Assembly (NCBI GenBank): GCA_015178975.1
Contig: WHVD01000135.1
Span: forward strand, 62,001-126,000
DNA: 64,000 nucleotides
DNA from: Hysterangium stoloniferum
Taxonomy: Eukaryota; Basidiomycota; Agaricomycetes; Hysterangiales; Hysterangiaceae
Direction: 5' to 3'
Below the pieces are notes generated by a model, which was not told the origin of the DNA, ran no database searches, and saw only the letters and a program-made list of their open reading frames with translations. Below, piece after piece: positions 12,736-24,738 of this stretch; the stretch's first letter is position 1, and each line of letters begins with the position of its first letter. The position numbers were made by a program, and so were the translations under genes.

Positions 12736-12929
12736 ATAATTCAACTCAATCCCCCACCTAATCCCTCTGTCCAACTCCCCAAGATATTTCCCTCCATCTC
12801 CCTCCCAATGCTCCCAATCCCCATCTTAATGGCTTCAATCTCTCTCCCAATCCTTTCAATATCTGTTCCAATGCCTCCCATCTCTCTCTCCAGAAATCTA
12901 AGATTTGAAGCAATAGTATGAATTCCAAC

Positions 12930-13489
12930 TGAAGGTAACACTTAGCTGAATGAACCAGAGGGCCCAAATGCTAAGAGTCATAAGGATAAGTGTCACACCT
13001 GGTCCATGACATCTTCAAAGAGCTTAAGAGGAGAGCAAAGGGAATTAAAACTAGAGGAGGGTAATCTAAGTTGAGTTTCAAACTAAAGGACAGTAGGACA
13101 CATGATAGGGACTTTATACAGAAGTGTAACAGATGATTGGCAGTCCGATCAAGGAAGTGGAAGCAGTGACAGGTCAGGGGAAGTATGGGAAGGAACAGTG
13201 ATCAAACTAAAACTAAATATGAAGCAACTAAAGTGTACTAAAAGGGTATAAGGTGGCATATAATCTTTATACATACAATGGATGAAGGGAGACCATTTGA
13301 ACAGAGATGGAATGAAATCATTAAAGGGGTAATCTACAGTAAACCAAGTTTTGGAGTGCTAAGGCAGTGACCCTGTAGCCAGGGGCACTGATGTCAGGGT
13401 TCCAGAAGGTTGTGAGGAGGTTTGCCAGGGTAAAAACAAGTTGTGAGGGCCTGGAAATGTGGGGGCCTTGAAAGGTAAGGATCCTAACA
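12930..13489. mobile_element. 5'-truncated LTR, related to 14550-15295
   Basis: Shares order and wording with the LTR at 14550-15295 (for example AACACTTAGCT followed by GAACCAGAGGGCC, then ACTTTATAC and GGTGGCA further on) and ends CCTAACA. The left boundary is not clear. Confidence 0.55.
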
Positions 13490-13689
13490 GGATGCAAGCA
13501 AAAGATGATAGTATCATACATATAGTGTCTGTATATTATGTTTTGTGTATGTATACTAAGAATCTCAAGAATCACCTCTATACAAAAACTACTATAATCT
13601 GCATATCACATCTTGGGTATCTACCCTAAGAGTCTCAGGGATCACATTTGTGTGAGCTTCCCTATATACTAACCCATGTCCATCAGTTA

Positions 13690-13815
13690 ATACACACATG
13701 CCAATCTAGGTGAATCTATGCCAATCAATATGAGTCTGTGGGAACTATGCCAACCAATGTGAATCTATGCCAACCCATGTGAATCTATGCCAATCCATGT
13801 GAATCTATGTCAATC
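13690..13815. repeat. 20-bp minisatellite (GAATCTATGCCAATCCATGT unit)
   Basis: About five imperfect 20-bp copies. A further half unit abuts the LTR at 14550 and related TGCCAATCAAT words flank 15480, suggesting that elements inserted into or near an older array. Confidence 0.75.
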
Positions 13816-14316
13816 AGCCTTGATGTGTTGAGAGGCAAGAAATGGTCGTTTGGCCTTTACCACACCTTCAAATAAATTCTTTTTTCTTCAATGCATTGTG
13901 AATTGTCTGTGTGCAGACATTGAGGGAGAGGTGGGACTCGGCCTGGGAGGCATTATCAACCTGTCCAGAGGTGATAGAATGAGCCAGATGGTGATGATCC
14001 CTGGAGGAGAGCTTGGGAGGACAACCTCTGGAAGGTGTTGGAAGTGGACCACCAGGAAGTTGGGAGCAAGTTTCTGATACTGTAGATTGCCCAATATGGA
14101 GTTCAGAAGCAATTGTTGTGACCCTCCTGGAGAAGAGAAATGACAGAGAGTCTTCTTTCAGTAGAGTGGTTCTTCATAATGTGGTGGGAGGGTGAAATGA
14201 GGCAAAGGTTCATATAAATGTGTTATTTAAACATATAATCACATGACCTTGTTGAACCTAATGAGAAATTCCCAGTCATATGAACCTTGGTTGAGTTTCA
14301 TGTATCAGTTGACAGA
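13816..14316. other. CpG-poor spacer, no gene recognised
   Basis: Contains only short ORFs without motifs. It may be the decayed interior of the DNA transposon whose end lies at 14317-14525. Confidence 0.3.
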
Positions 14317-14525
14317 GCAAAAAAGTGTCTGGATGCAACCTGTCCATTGTTGATTTTTTACTCTCCTAATAAGGAAATCTATGATGTCATGCTTATTTCA
14401 TCATATAGGTCAGATGTATACCTCTTACATCTGATTTTCTTCAGATTTTTATCTATTTTATTTCTGGAGCTGTGAACCCCTCTTTCCAATTTCACCAAAC
14501 ATCCAGACACTTTTTTGGGTCACTG
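14317..14525. mobile_element. Isolated Tc1/mariner-type terminal module
   Basis: The outer end, read inward, is CAGTGACCCAAAAAAGTG followed by TCTGGATG, next to a TA dinucleotide at 14526-14527. The inner end at 14317-14335 (GCAAAAAAGTGTCTGGATG) is the inverted copy. The 209-bp module thus begins and ends with the same sequence inverted, as in the modules at 57949 and 27556. No matching partner end or transposase was found nearby. Confidence 0.6.
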
Positions 14526-14549
14526 TATATGAATCTATGCCAATCTATA

Positions 14550-15295
14550 TGTTAAGATCTAAGCCAGGATCATACAGGGAATGCTCTAGTCAGAGGGCTG
14601 ATGATGGGAAATGAGTTAATTGGGAGACCAATGATAGAGATTGTACTAGTCAGGAGGTCTGACTCTAGAACTGTAGTGGAGCTTGGCTTCAAATTATGTG
14701 TTGCACCCTCATATGAACTGTCAGGATGTCCAGTATTTCAAACAGAGCAGATAGTACAATATGAGCAAGAGTCAACACTTAGCTTAGTTGACCAGAGGGC
14801 CAAATTACTACCAGTCAAGAGATAGAGGATCATAGCTTGCTGAAGATTACTCTTGAGGAGTATAACAGTAAAAAGGCAAAAAACTAGGACAGGCTAATCT
14901 AAGTCAATATTCAAACTGAAGAACTGTAGTGTACATGAAAAGAGCTTTATACTATATTGAGACAGGGGATTGGAAGGCTGATCAAAGAAGCAAAGTGTAG
15001 GATGGATCACAGTGAAGTGATGATGAGGTGGGAAGACATAGAAACTAATGTATGATACTAAGAAACAGTACTAGGTGGCAAATAAGAGTATACATGGAGA
15101 TGGAAATAAAGGAATGGGTGGAGCAGAGATGGAATGGAGGTGGTGTGTACTATAAACAAGTATTGGGGGTGCTGCAAGGGGTAATGATGTGAGTGGAGGT
15201 TCCAATAATGAGAAGACAATGGTTTTCTAGTGAGAAATGAGTCATGGAGGTCTCTTGACTTCATTTAATTGTAGTCTCTCATCTGAATTGTAACA
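14550..15295. mobile_element. LTR, TGTTAAGATC...TTGTAACA
   Basis: TG...CA ends and a degraded copy of the TTCAGCTTATGTGCTG motif at about 14685-14705. It is homologous to 12930-13489. The 5-bp flanks do not match (ctata/ttaag), so it may have been involved in recombination or a nested insertion. Confidence 0.6.
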
Positions 15296-15474
15296 TTAAG
15301 GTCAATTCCACTTATCATCCTAATCACCTTCAGTTCCCTTGCAGGTGCTTGTGAAATTTATTCCCCTTTTGACTTATATTGTACTTTGATAGTCAATATA
15401 ACTGAGTCATTCCTAGAAGGTCAACATTCTTCGTATAGTATATTGAATGGTCAGAATTTCTATGACTCTTCACA
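15296..15474. mobile_element. 3' fragment of an LTR of the 28360/41464 family
   Basis: Words such as AAGGTCAATTCCA, ATTCTTCGTATA and the end GACTCTTCACA match the last part of the LTRs at 28360-29061 and 41464-42068. The 5' part is missing. Confidence 0.65.
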
Positions 15475-15511
15475 CCAATCAATGCCAATCAATATTCTTT
15501 TAGATTCATTG

Positions 15512-15993
15512 TGTTACAACTGGAAATCCCGCCAGACTCCGGGCACTAACTTATACGCACCTGCACCTTATATGCACCAATTATCAGTTTACTGGAATAC
15601 CTGCCAGACTCCGTACATCAGACCTGTCCACACTTGACCTTTGTTACTTCATGTATCAGGCACCAGAATACCCGCCGGACTCTGTCCCTGTCTATCTCCA
15701 ATAAATGACCTGTCATGATTCCAACTCCACTCCCGCCCCATTCCCATTATGGTTTTATGACCTGTCAAAATTCAGACTCCGTTCCGCTCCATTCCATCCC
15801 TAACACCAAGTTTGGTGTTTATTTATCTCGTTTTATGTTTGCTAGTTTAGTTTTCATTATTACTGGATTTGGTATGTTATTCATTCCACAGTCTATATAG
15901 TATCCAGTCAGGGTGCAGCCTATAAGCTGAAGCCAAGTCTTACTGGCTTTCCTGTGGGTTTCTCTGGAAACCCTCTGTGTACGCAACTTAACA
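15512..15993. mobile_element. Solo LTR (family of 44937-45776)
   Basis: Starts TGTTACAACTGG and ends ACTTAACA. It aligns in reverse orientation with 44937-45776 (shared CACCAAGTTTGGTGTT, CATTCCACAGTCTATATAG and the LTR motif at 15911-15937). Flanks cattg/tattg form a target duplication with one C/T change. It is shorter than the other copy by internal deletion. Confidence 0.75.
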
Positions 15994-16318
15994 TATTGTC
16001 AGAGCATGTAGATTGTGCTTACACTATGCATTAATGATTCTATTAACAGACTTCTGTGACTCCCACATTCTTAATAGTTGTGTGCTCCATAGTTAGAAGC
16101 CTATTTTGATGATCTAGGTTTAGGTTTAGTGTCTTCTGATGATATCAATGGATCTGGGAAGATCTGGCTACTACTGTATTCGGCCTGAGAAGGTGCTCAT
16201 ACATGTATGTATATATGTATACATAGCAGACTGGGGGTAGTAGCTCCCCAGTCTTGATATTGACTTTGGTTTTTGAACTTATTCTCATAGTTGTTAGATG
16301 AGCCCTGACATTCATGTA
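15994..16318. other. Spacer with no gene
   Basis: CpG-poor, with an alternating TATGTATACATA-type stretch at 16203-16225. No coding signal. Confidence 0.35.
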
Positions 16319-17325
16319 GAATCTAAAAGAATCTACCTGAATCTGAAAGAATCTACCTGAATCTGAAAGAATCTACCTGAATCTGAAAGAATCTACCTGA
16401 ATCTGAAAGAATCTACCTGAATCTGAAAGAATCTACCTGAATCTGAAAGAATCTACCTGAATCTGAAAGAATCTACCTGAATCTGAAAGAATCTACCTGA
16501 ATCTGAAAGAATCTACCTGAATCTGAAAGAATCTACCTGAATCTGAAAGAATCTACCTGAATCTGAAAGAATCTACCTGAATCTGAAAGAATCTACCTGA
16601 ATCTGAAAGAATCTACCTGAATCTGAAAGAATCTACCTGAATCTGAAAGAATCTACCTGAATCTGAAAGAATCTACCTGAATCTGAAAGAATCTACCTGA
16701 ATCTGAAAGAATCTACCTGAATCTGAAAGAATCTACCTGAATCTGAAAGAATCTACCTGAATCTGAAAGAATCTACCTGAATCTGAAAGAATCTACCTGA
16801 ATCTGAAAGAATCTACCTGAATCTGAAAGAATCTACCTGAATCTGAAAGAATCTACCTGAATCTGAAAGAATCTACCTGAATCTGAAAGAATCTACCTGA
16901 ATCTGAAAGAATCTACCTGAATCTGAAAGAATCTACCTGAATCTGAAAGAATCTACCTGAATCTGAAAGAGTCTACCTGAATCTGAAAGAGTCTACCTGA
17001 ATCTGAAAGAGTCTACCTGAATCTGAAAGAATCTACCTGAATATGAAAGAATCTACCTGAATCTAAATGAATCTACATGAATCTAAAAGAATCTACATAA
17101 ATCTAAAAGAATCTACATAAATCTAAAAAATCTATGTGAATTTATGTGAATCTAAAAGAATCTACCTAAGTCTAAAAGAATCTACTTGAATCTGAAAGAA
17201 TCTACCTGAATCTAAAAGAATCTACTTGAATCTAAAAGAATCTACCTGAATCTACAAGAATCTACTTGAATCTAAAAGAATCCACCTGAATCTAAAAGAA
17301 TCTGCATGAATCCAAAAGAATCTGA
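16319..17325. repeat. Large 20-bp minisatellite, about 50 copies
   Basis: Unit ATCTGAAAGAATCTACCTGA. From about 16331 to 17040 roughly 36 copies are nearly identical and phased exactly at 20 bp; later copies drift (AAAAGAATCTACATAA and others). The 12275-12450 array is the same unit on the opposite strand. The homogeneous centre and degenerate 3' edge suggest recent expansion. Confidence 0.95.
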
Positions 17326-17686
17326 GTTGATATTCTGATTATCCTAATACTATGATACATGAGCAGCATATATATGGAAAACTGGTGCTTATCCAAATGA
17401 AAATAGAACAAAGGAAAGTACAGTACTAATGGGGAAGACAGAACTACATATAAAGTGATGCAAAGATGGAGACTGATAGATGGAACATTACAAATCTGGA
17501 CATAGACTACTACGGGGGCAAAAAAGGTGTAGACTGGTTGTATAGAAAGGGCAGAAGGAAATACCAATCAGGAACAATGAAAGTGCTAAATGGGGTTAGT
17601 TGGGTTACCATCAGTTTGCAAGTGGTTGGAGTTTTGCATGAAGTCCAATCAGGGATGATAGTGTGCTGAATGCATGGATTGTAACA
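17326..17686. mobile_element. LTR-like fragment ending GATTGTAACA
   Basis: Begins with GAGTTGATATTCTGATT, a phrase also in the Gypsy LTRs at 8675 and 60675, and ends GTAACA. The middle diverges. It is probably a 5'-truncated LTR adjoining the minisatellite. Confidence 0.45.
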
Positions 17687-17901
17687 TCCTTGTATCCTTG
17701 TATGTTGAGAGTCAGTCCCTGTGAGATCTACAGAAGAAATGCTACTACTGTCATAAAATCATGACTATGTTGTAGACATCAGAATGATTAAATGTGTGGA
17801 TTTGACTGAGAAAAAGGCTTGAAGGAGCTGTGATGCCCAAAGTGTTGAGAAAGGTCCAGGTGTCTGTAAGTACTTACCACTTAACATACTGTTTGTATGC
17901 A

Positions 17902-18433
17902 TGTTAAGTGCTGTGTCAGGAATGTATTCTGGAACTATTCGAAAATAACTGGGAACTCAGAAACTTCCAGATAGGGTCAGGACATTAGCTTCAGCTTATG
18001 TGCTGCATCCCTGTGCAAATGCTCAGAATGTCCTTAATTTCAGAGACAGGATTTACACTGGAATATTACAGATATTCAGACTTCCAAAGAGTTCCGAATA
18101 TCGAGCATACAGAAAGAAAGAAGGAATAAGAAACTAACTTGATATCAGATCTAAGGTAAAGTACAAATTCACAGAAACTAATATAAGTTCTTTCATTATT
18201 GTACTACAAACTAAGATCATGATAAGATGGATTAGGGTAAGTATTCTGAAATGGGAACACAACAAGCAAATGAATGAATACTTGTCAACTGATAAGTTAC
18301 CAAATATGGAACAAGGATGAGGTTCAGAAGTACAGGAACTATAAATGTTCTGTGGTTGGAAGTTGGGTTAGAAGGTGAAGGAACATTATGGATAATTACA
18401 GAAGATTGAAGTATCTGGGAATGGCTCATAACA
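17902..18433. mobile_element. LTR, reverse-orientation relative of 39502-40045
   Basis: TGTTAAGTGC...CATAACA. It aligns with the reverse complement of 39502-40045 over most of its length, including the LTR motif at 17986-18010 and a GATATCAGATCTAAGG block. Flanks (atgca/attac) do not form a target duplication, so it may be one end of a larger element. Confidence 0.75.
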
Positions 18434-19130
18434 ATTACAATTATGTGCTATAATTATCTATTTATGCAGGTGTCTCCTTGTCAGAGAGTCTCAAGTTGTA
18501 GTATTTAAGTATTCACAAATTACATATGGGACATTTTATGTTTCAACCATGACAAGCTTGATAGTCAGAAAGAAGTGGGCAGAAGAGCAAGTGGGAACCA
18601 AAACCAAAAGAAACAGAAAAAAAAATGCTGCAATCAGAGAGAAAGTCAACAAGAAGAATAAAAAGATTTGGTCTGGAACAAGGTGAAACTCAGCTTGGTT
18701 CAACTCATTAACATCAAGAACATCGCTGAATGTAAAGGGCTGTTTGTTAGTCTTTATGTGTCATCTAAACGAGATGTCAGAATGCAGTCTCAAAAGATTT
18801 ATCATGAATGGAAGCTTACCAGAATTTTGGTAGGACTGGTAACCATGCTACAGTCTGAGACTTACACAGAGTGTAACCTGGCAATATGGGACACAGAGGG
18901 AGTGCTGCCAATGAACAACCAAACTGTTAGTTGGGACTGCTGGAGATTGCATGAGTTCAGTATGAGAAAACAACTGTATGTGAGGGAGATACACTTACAG
19001 TTACATCATTGCAGGGCTGGCCTTCACCGGATTTCCCCATACAAGCTGATACAGTCTGAGGTAGGCTGCCAAAAGAGTTTGTCACACCAGGTCAGGGGAG
19101 AAGCGAGGAAAACCTTATGAAATCGGAGTT
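18434..19130 (+). pseudogene. Degenerate ORFs next to the LTR; first part lysine-rich
   Basis: About 115 bp after the LTR an ATG (about 18548) opens a short Lys/Glu/Arg-rich frame (VRKKWAEEQVGTKTKRNRKK). The order LTR, about 110-170 bp, charged N terminus resembles the intact antisense gene at 61570-62548. A different frame is open at 18668-19120 without any recognised motif. Decayed and CpG-poor. Confidence 0.25.
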
Positions 19131-20328
19131 AGTAACCTGGTCTTGACATTCTGTAAACAAATGTATAGGTGTATAGTGGTGTTAGTCTCTGACTTATGCA
19201 ATATATAGGATAATAGACAACTCACTGGGTGTTAATTTTGAAGATTCCCGAAGGTTCATCATCCAATTTTGAGTCAGCTCTGTACTACTGTATATCAAAT
19301 TGCTGGGGCTGGGGGAGTTGTGGCTCGGGTATGGGACTGAAAATCTTGAGTTAGATGAGACCAAAAACAATGAGAATGCTATATACTTCATACAACTCAT
19401 TGAGTGTTATCACCCCCTAAGGAAGATTTTATCATTTATCCCTCACCAGTACATCCAGGACAGTCAGTTCAATGTGTTAGATATTCTGACTGACATGTCC
19501 ACATATCTTGGCTACCAGCTCCTGGGTTTCAACAGGGGTTTTAGTCCCTTCATTGCTGCCATCTCAGGGTTCAAGAATTTACCATGAAGCTCCTAGATAC
19601 TTTGACAATTCCACAGAACCTGTCATTTTGCACATGCAAGCGCTTCTCCAGGAGCACATATTGGGCATCTATGCTCACTGCTATTCACCCCAGTGCCTTC
19701 TCCAGGACATCAGACCTCTCCATGGCTCCCCAACTTCCCAAGCTCTGGGCACCATGGCCTCCTGTACCCAGGAGCACTTTGCCATCAAAGGGGGGCACAA
19801 GAAACATCTCAGTTCCTATCCAGAAATCTGGAAGCAGTCTATTCCCCAGTGTTGGCATCCAGGCCTTCTCTGCCACAACCTGAACAGCCTCCACCTTCTC
19901 TTCAGACATATTTTTGGCAGCTTCCTCCTCTTCTCACTTCCTCCACCCCCACCACCTCTCCTCTCCATACTCCCTTGCTCACCACCCTTCCTCCTTTCTC
20001 ACCACCCTTCCTCTTCTCTCACCACCCTTCCTCTTTTCTCACCACCCTTCCTCTTTTCATCATTGCTGTTTCTTCACACTGCTCCAAAATTTGAGCAGCT
20101 GTGTGTGGGGCCCAGATGACAGGCCCTGTGGGGGTAGAGGTGAGTAAGGGTTGTGTGGACATCTGGGCATTGGCTTTGGTGCCATGGTTGTTTGTAAGAC
20201 AGAGATATTTTAATATTTCAAGTTTTTTATAGGCACCCCATATTTTGAACAATACCACCAGATAACCTGACATCTTGACACATACATGTAGGTGATGAAT
20301 CTTATCAAGCACTAGGGCCTCCTTGGGA
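19131..20328. other. Decayed repeat-like region with a pyrimidine-rich tandem repeat
   Basis: Open frames at 19300-19587 (plus) and 19909-19685 (minus) have no recognised motif. At about 19975-20060 there are four copies of a roughly 20-bp CTCACCACCCTTCCTCTTT unit. Probably the interior of the element whose LTR starts at 20351. Confidence 0.35.
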
Positions 20329-20683
20329 ACTTGGCCTTAAGGGAGGGTACTGTTAAGACTGGGATACCTGCCAGGACCTGGGTCCTACCTGTTGAGATTA
20401 TTTGTGCAGTTCTAAATAATACTCTCAGTGAGTGATAAACCTTCACTATAACATGTATTGTTATCTACCTAAATAATACTGAATTAATAGTAAGTAAACT
20501 ATTAATGTAGAACTAGGGAAAATTGCATACCTCTCAGTGAGTGATAAACCAACACTGAGAGGCTATGCAATCAGTCTCTATACTAATATAGTATCCATAA
20601 GTGTAATGTAACTATACAGTTGCCCTATACTGCATTCCAGCTTCCCAAAGGTACATAGCTTATATAATGCTATTATTTCAACA
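20329..20683 (+). mobile_element. Polypurine tract and 3' LTR of a plus-strand retrotransposon
   Basis: AAGGGAGGGTAC (20339-20350) directly precedes TGTTAAGACTGGG. The LTR ends TTTCAACA at 20683 (333 bp). Flanks do not match, as expected for one end of an element. The internal repeat CTCTCAGTGAGTGATAAACC occurs twice (about 20430 and 20533). The length suits a Copia-type LTR, but no coding region could be attached with certainty. Confidence 0.6.
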
Positions 20684-20949
20684 CTACCATATTAGCACCT
20701 ACCTCCCTGTTTACAAGATGATCTGCCAACTGGAGCCTGACTGGATATCCTAGACCTGTTAGATGTTTGAAGATCTCTCCCCCAATCCACTCCTGAGCAG
20801 GTTTGACATCTGGTTTATTATGCTCCTGCATTTGTTCCTGTTCCATCCCAACCCTTGTTATTAGTATGGTCAACCCTGCCTTGTTTCTTATTTGCCTGTT
20901 TTGTCTTTTTATCTTTCCAGATTAGTAGTACAATAATCTCTAATACTAT

Positions 20950-21168
20950 ATAGTGAAGTAAATATTTGTACATACTTACTGTACAATCCAATCAGGAAAT
21001 TGACTTAGCCCCAGCATACATTGACCCCCCTGAAATAAGGACATCTGAGCATTTGTGTAAGGGTGCAGCACATAAGCTGAAGCCAACTCCTTGCCCTTAT
21101 CTGAAAATATCCAAGATCTCCAGTTATTTTTCTTTTTGCCATAAGCCTTCTTACACAAGAACTTAACA
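20950..21168. mobile_element. LTR fragment ending AGAACTTAACA
   Basis: Contains the LTR motif in reverse orientation (21063-21084) and ends ACTTAACA; left boundary unclear. CpGs become common to the right of about 21245, marking the edge of a repeat domain. Confidence 0.55.
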
Positions 21169-21239
21169 CCTTCACTCAAAGTACTCTGTGAGACATTTGT
21201 ATCAACCACAGCCTGTTTCATTATGAGAGGTATTATTTC

Positions 21240-23913
21240 AGGCACTGCGAATATCCTTCCATATGAGTCTGTTTATGCTGTCACATCTCATAATTCACTT
21301 GCTGAGGGCATGGTGGGGCGCCGATTCCCAGGATGAAAGATGTAATTGGTATATCATCCGTGGTGTCTGGCTGGAGCATTGGTAGGGAGGGGTGGTGTTG
21401 GTGTTGAAAATGGTGATGGGAGTAGGGACCAAGTTCCATGTAGATGTGTTTTCATGAAAGAGTTTGGGCACGGCGTCGCTTCGATGGTTCTAGGTGAGGA
21501 AGGAGGGGTGGCGGGCGGGCGGCGATATCGGAGAAGGGGGAGCAGTCGATATTCCCCATAGGTATCAAATTGAACCCGGAAATGAGAGAATGGGTGGAAA
21601 TCCCTCAGATGTGGAGTGTCAGATGTGGAGTGTCATTTTGGGTGTGGTTGGTCGGGTGGCGGCTGCGCACTGCGGGTAAGATTTGATGTTGTCAGCATGT
21701 AGAGGATGGAATGGGGCCATAGGAAGTCCGCGGTGGCCCTAAAGTGATTACCATTTTCAGTTGTGGTTCTTGCCCTGAGATGTACGCGGAACACGCATGT
21801 ATACAAAGCATGGATCCTAAAAAAGGTTTGTGGTGATAACTACTGTGAAGGACTGCAAGTAAGGGAGGTGAGTGATTAGACCAATAATGTTCTCTGAGCA
21901 TGATGCGTTCAAAAGTGGGATTTAATAAACAAAAGAAGACTCAAGGACTGGAAATTGAATAAAGAGGGCCGGTGAAAGTAACCTGCTTGACAATTGCAGA
22001 AGCAATGAATCACGAGGCTGACGTGGCATGTCATATCGCTGCTTCTTCAAGTTGATTATACTGTGTGGAAAAATTCCATATTAAAGTCATCAAGCCACAT
22101 TGAATAGTTCATATTCACCCCTGTATATGTGCGCATGGTCGCTAGTATAGAAATGTCGCTTCCTTTTAAGTGGCATAGGGCACGTCAAACGACGCGGAAG
22201 TTTGATCCCGTCCTATCACGCCTATCCTCTCACGAATTGGGACCTATCCATCGGTCGAATGCATCCACTTGTGGACAAATACACCCGGATGATTCGGAGA
22301 CGTCCAATTGGCAATTTGCCCCTACTATATACAAGGTCCAGTGAACTTTAACCAATGTATATAGTGCAAGGCAGTGCGTTGAGTTGCCATCGCAACTCCA
22401 CGGACTGTCCATCTCGTCGGTATAGGGAGCCATCAGTACCAATGAAAATTTACTAATGCTTGAACCCTTGTAAAGAAGCACACCACCGACGCAAGAGGGC
22501 GCCGATGTATCCACGCTTTTGGACGCCGTCAGCCTTACTCTGGGCTCATTGGTTGCGGGCCTCAAGAATCGTGAGAAATCGAACCCGTCGGTCAGATAGG
22601 ATCCCACATACATTGGGCAGTGTCTGTGGCGAAGCGAATATTGAGACTTTCCCCAGTCATCGGACAGGAGGAGATCTCACGATGAAGGTGAAAGGATTGA
22701 ACGAGTTTAATTCATAACACGTGTGCGTTACCATATCCCCTATCTTACCTTTCCGACGAGAAGTTGCAGCACGAGGCTTGGTATTATGAGAACAAGGGGT
22801 ACCGCAAGAAGTACCATATCCCTTTTTTCAGCCCATCTGCCCTATAGAGAGTGCTATGACTCACTGTTGTTCGCTGATTGCCGCGCACAGGCGTGGATAG
22901 TTAAATATATTTTCAATGCTGGAATCATATATAGCGATACCCAGATGCCAGACAATCGATACGCCACAAGAGGTGATGTAAGCTTCATCATTCCCTCCGA
23001 GTCAGCTCTTTCTCTCTTCTTTGTGATTGATGCAAGTCGACAGCGACGCCTACCGTTCAACAGGTGACTGTGGCCGGAGATATCTAGATTGACTTGGATG
23101 GTTCTCTCATCAAGGGCTTGCTAAGGATTCAACCGCTGAAGAGTAAAAATATTCACATGCCTACCCTACAGTCTAGCACAGTGCTCTACCATAAGAACTC
23201 AAAAAATTCGGCACTGTCTCCCAATGCTACTCAGGATACGGCCTTGCACATAAATTGAAGTCACGCTTTGATGACTTGTTGACCATCAACTTCCCAGCGG
23301 ACTGGTCACGGTCTTTGAGTGCTAGAACCAAATCGCCTCTAAATAATTGAAATACGCTGACTCGAGTTATTGGATTTGATATCAAATTGGACAAATGGCA
23401 TTTAGGAGCTTAAATTGTCGGCTATGGTGATATTCACATTGTCATTTCGTAATCACCGGTAGAGACCAAGGATCCAAGATTTGTAGATTGTAGAGGCTGT
23501 GCTGTATGTGATTAACCCCCAGTCAACAAATACTCCACAAGTCCGTTGGATCCGGGACCTCTCCTGGTGAATTGAATGAATTAAACCTTTCTTGTATAAC
23601 ATTATGGCTTCTAGTGGCTGAACGGCTCATCGATAACAAGCATAAGCCAGACTGATCTGTATGGGTCCTCGGACCCGGATCCATACCATACCACAGTTCC
23701 CATCTGGTAGTTGTTAATATGTCACTAGTCTCTTGCTTCTACATGCTATCAATTATCTTGTAGAAGCCAGACCGACAAGCTGGAGGGCCAATTATCGGTC
23801 GGTCGGGCCGTCTGTGAAATGGGGAGAACGGCGGTAATTTCATTACGTTGCATCGAGGAGAATTTTGTATATAATCTAGAGCAGAAAGAGAATCGGACGG
23901 TGTCCTTGTAGAG
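21240..23913. other. CpG-retaining region with unresolved exons
   Basis: Base composition changes to that of the gene islands. Candidate exons exist on the plus strand (22723-23067, including a tract reading FNAGIIYSDTQMPDNRYATR; and an overlapping frame reading LQHEAWYYENKGYRKKYH), but no consistent splice chain was found. A tRNA-like stretch near 23110-23215 was rejected. Confidence 0.3.
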
Positions 23914-24738
23914 ATGCCTTCCAGTACCCCTACAACCACTCGCCGTTTCGAGGTGAGTAACAACAATGTAAATTAACCCGCAGTGAGCCATCTCATGGCG
24001 ACCGGTTGTTATCACTCAGCTATACCAGAAAGTCCATATAATTGCTAACGGAATTGGCTGCAAGCCCAGCAGTGATACTGCGGCTAACGGGCCGAGAACA
24101 TTTCCGTATGGACAAACTGCCTACATAATCGGTGTGGATGCGAATACACTTACGGTAGGTTGTCACACAATCAAGTCTCTTTTTCACATAATTATTGCTA
24201 ATTTCTTTCATAGCCTCCGACGGGTCAAAGGGACGACCCAAGCACATTAAGTCCCGAGAATCTCAAGTATAAGGTTTATGCGGACATGTCCGTCGATGTC
24301 GTGCGCAAACAAATGGAAAGGAATGTAATGGCGAATAATCTGAGTGCGACGCCTGGGCCAAGGTTCTCGGGACCACTCGTTAACGCGGCATACCCTGTAA
24401 AAATTTATATAACAATCCTGTCTATTGCCCTTACCCTTCTTTGTCACGCTAGCCTGGATCAACCGTCTACCTCAAGAGTACGATACTGACTGCAACGAAC
24501 GATCGTATCCATGGGGGGACAGCGGTGAGAATTGTCGGCGAGCCATACAGCATGGTGAGCTCTTATGTTTGATCTCTTACGACACTAAGCGAAGTCACAG
24601 AGTGGCAAGAAGTTTCAAAATGGTTCAAAATCCAGCAGTATTGTTCTGCAATACACGATAACGTGGAACAAGACCGAGAAACAAGTGGTCAGATTCATCT
24701 CAGAACGCTATGTTTTGCCAACGGAGCTCTCTGTGTGA
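23914..24738 (+). CDS. Orphan protein, 198 aa, five exons
   Basis: Exons 23914-23952, 24020-24154, 24214-24396, 24453-24554, 24601-24738. All four introns are GT-AG, 46-67 bp and phase 0, and the frames join to 198 codons plus TGA. The soluble-looking protein starts MPSSTPTTTRRFE, has KVHIIANGIGCKPS, a middle stretch KYKVYADMSVDVVRKQMERN, a beta-rich part (GSTVYLKSTILTATNDR) and ends RYVLPTELSV. No signal peptide or membrane segment is visible. I do not recognise the family. It is convergent with the kinase-like gene, 740 bp away. The ATG used is the first giving an open exon; a further 5' exon cannot be excluded. Confidence 0.7.

Noticed and set aside
12436..12941. Long minus ORFs rich in Pro, Ile, Tyr and Ser
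   Set aside because: They are direct translations of 10-bp and G-rich tandem repeats and carry no coding signal.
16319..17325. CRISPR-like array
   Set aside because: Units are directly contiguous without spacers; it is a simple 20-bp minisatellite in a fungal genome.
23110..23215. tRNA-like sequence on the minus strand (GGTAGAGCA and GGTTGAATCC words)
   Set aside because: The B-box-like word lacks one base, and neither acceptor nor anticodon stems pair acceptably; at best a chance match or dead relic.
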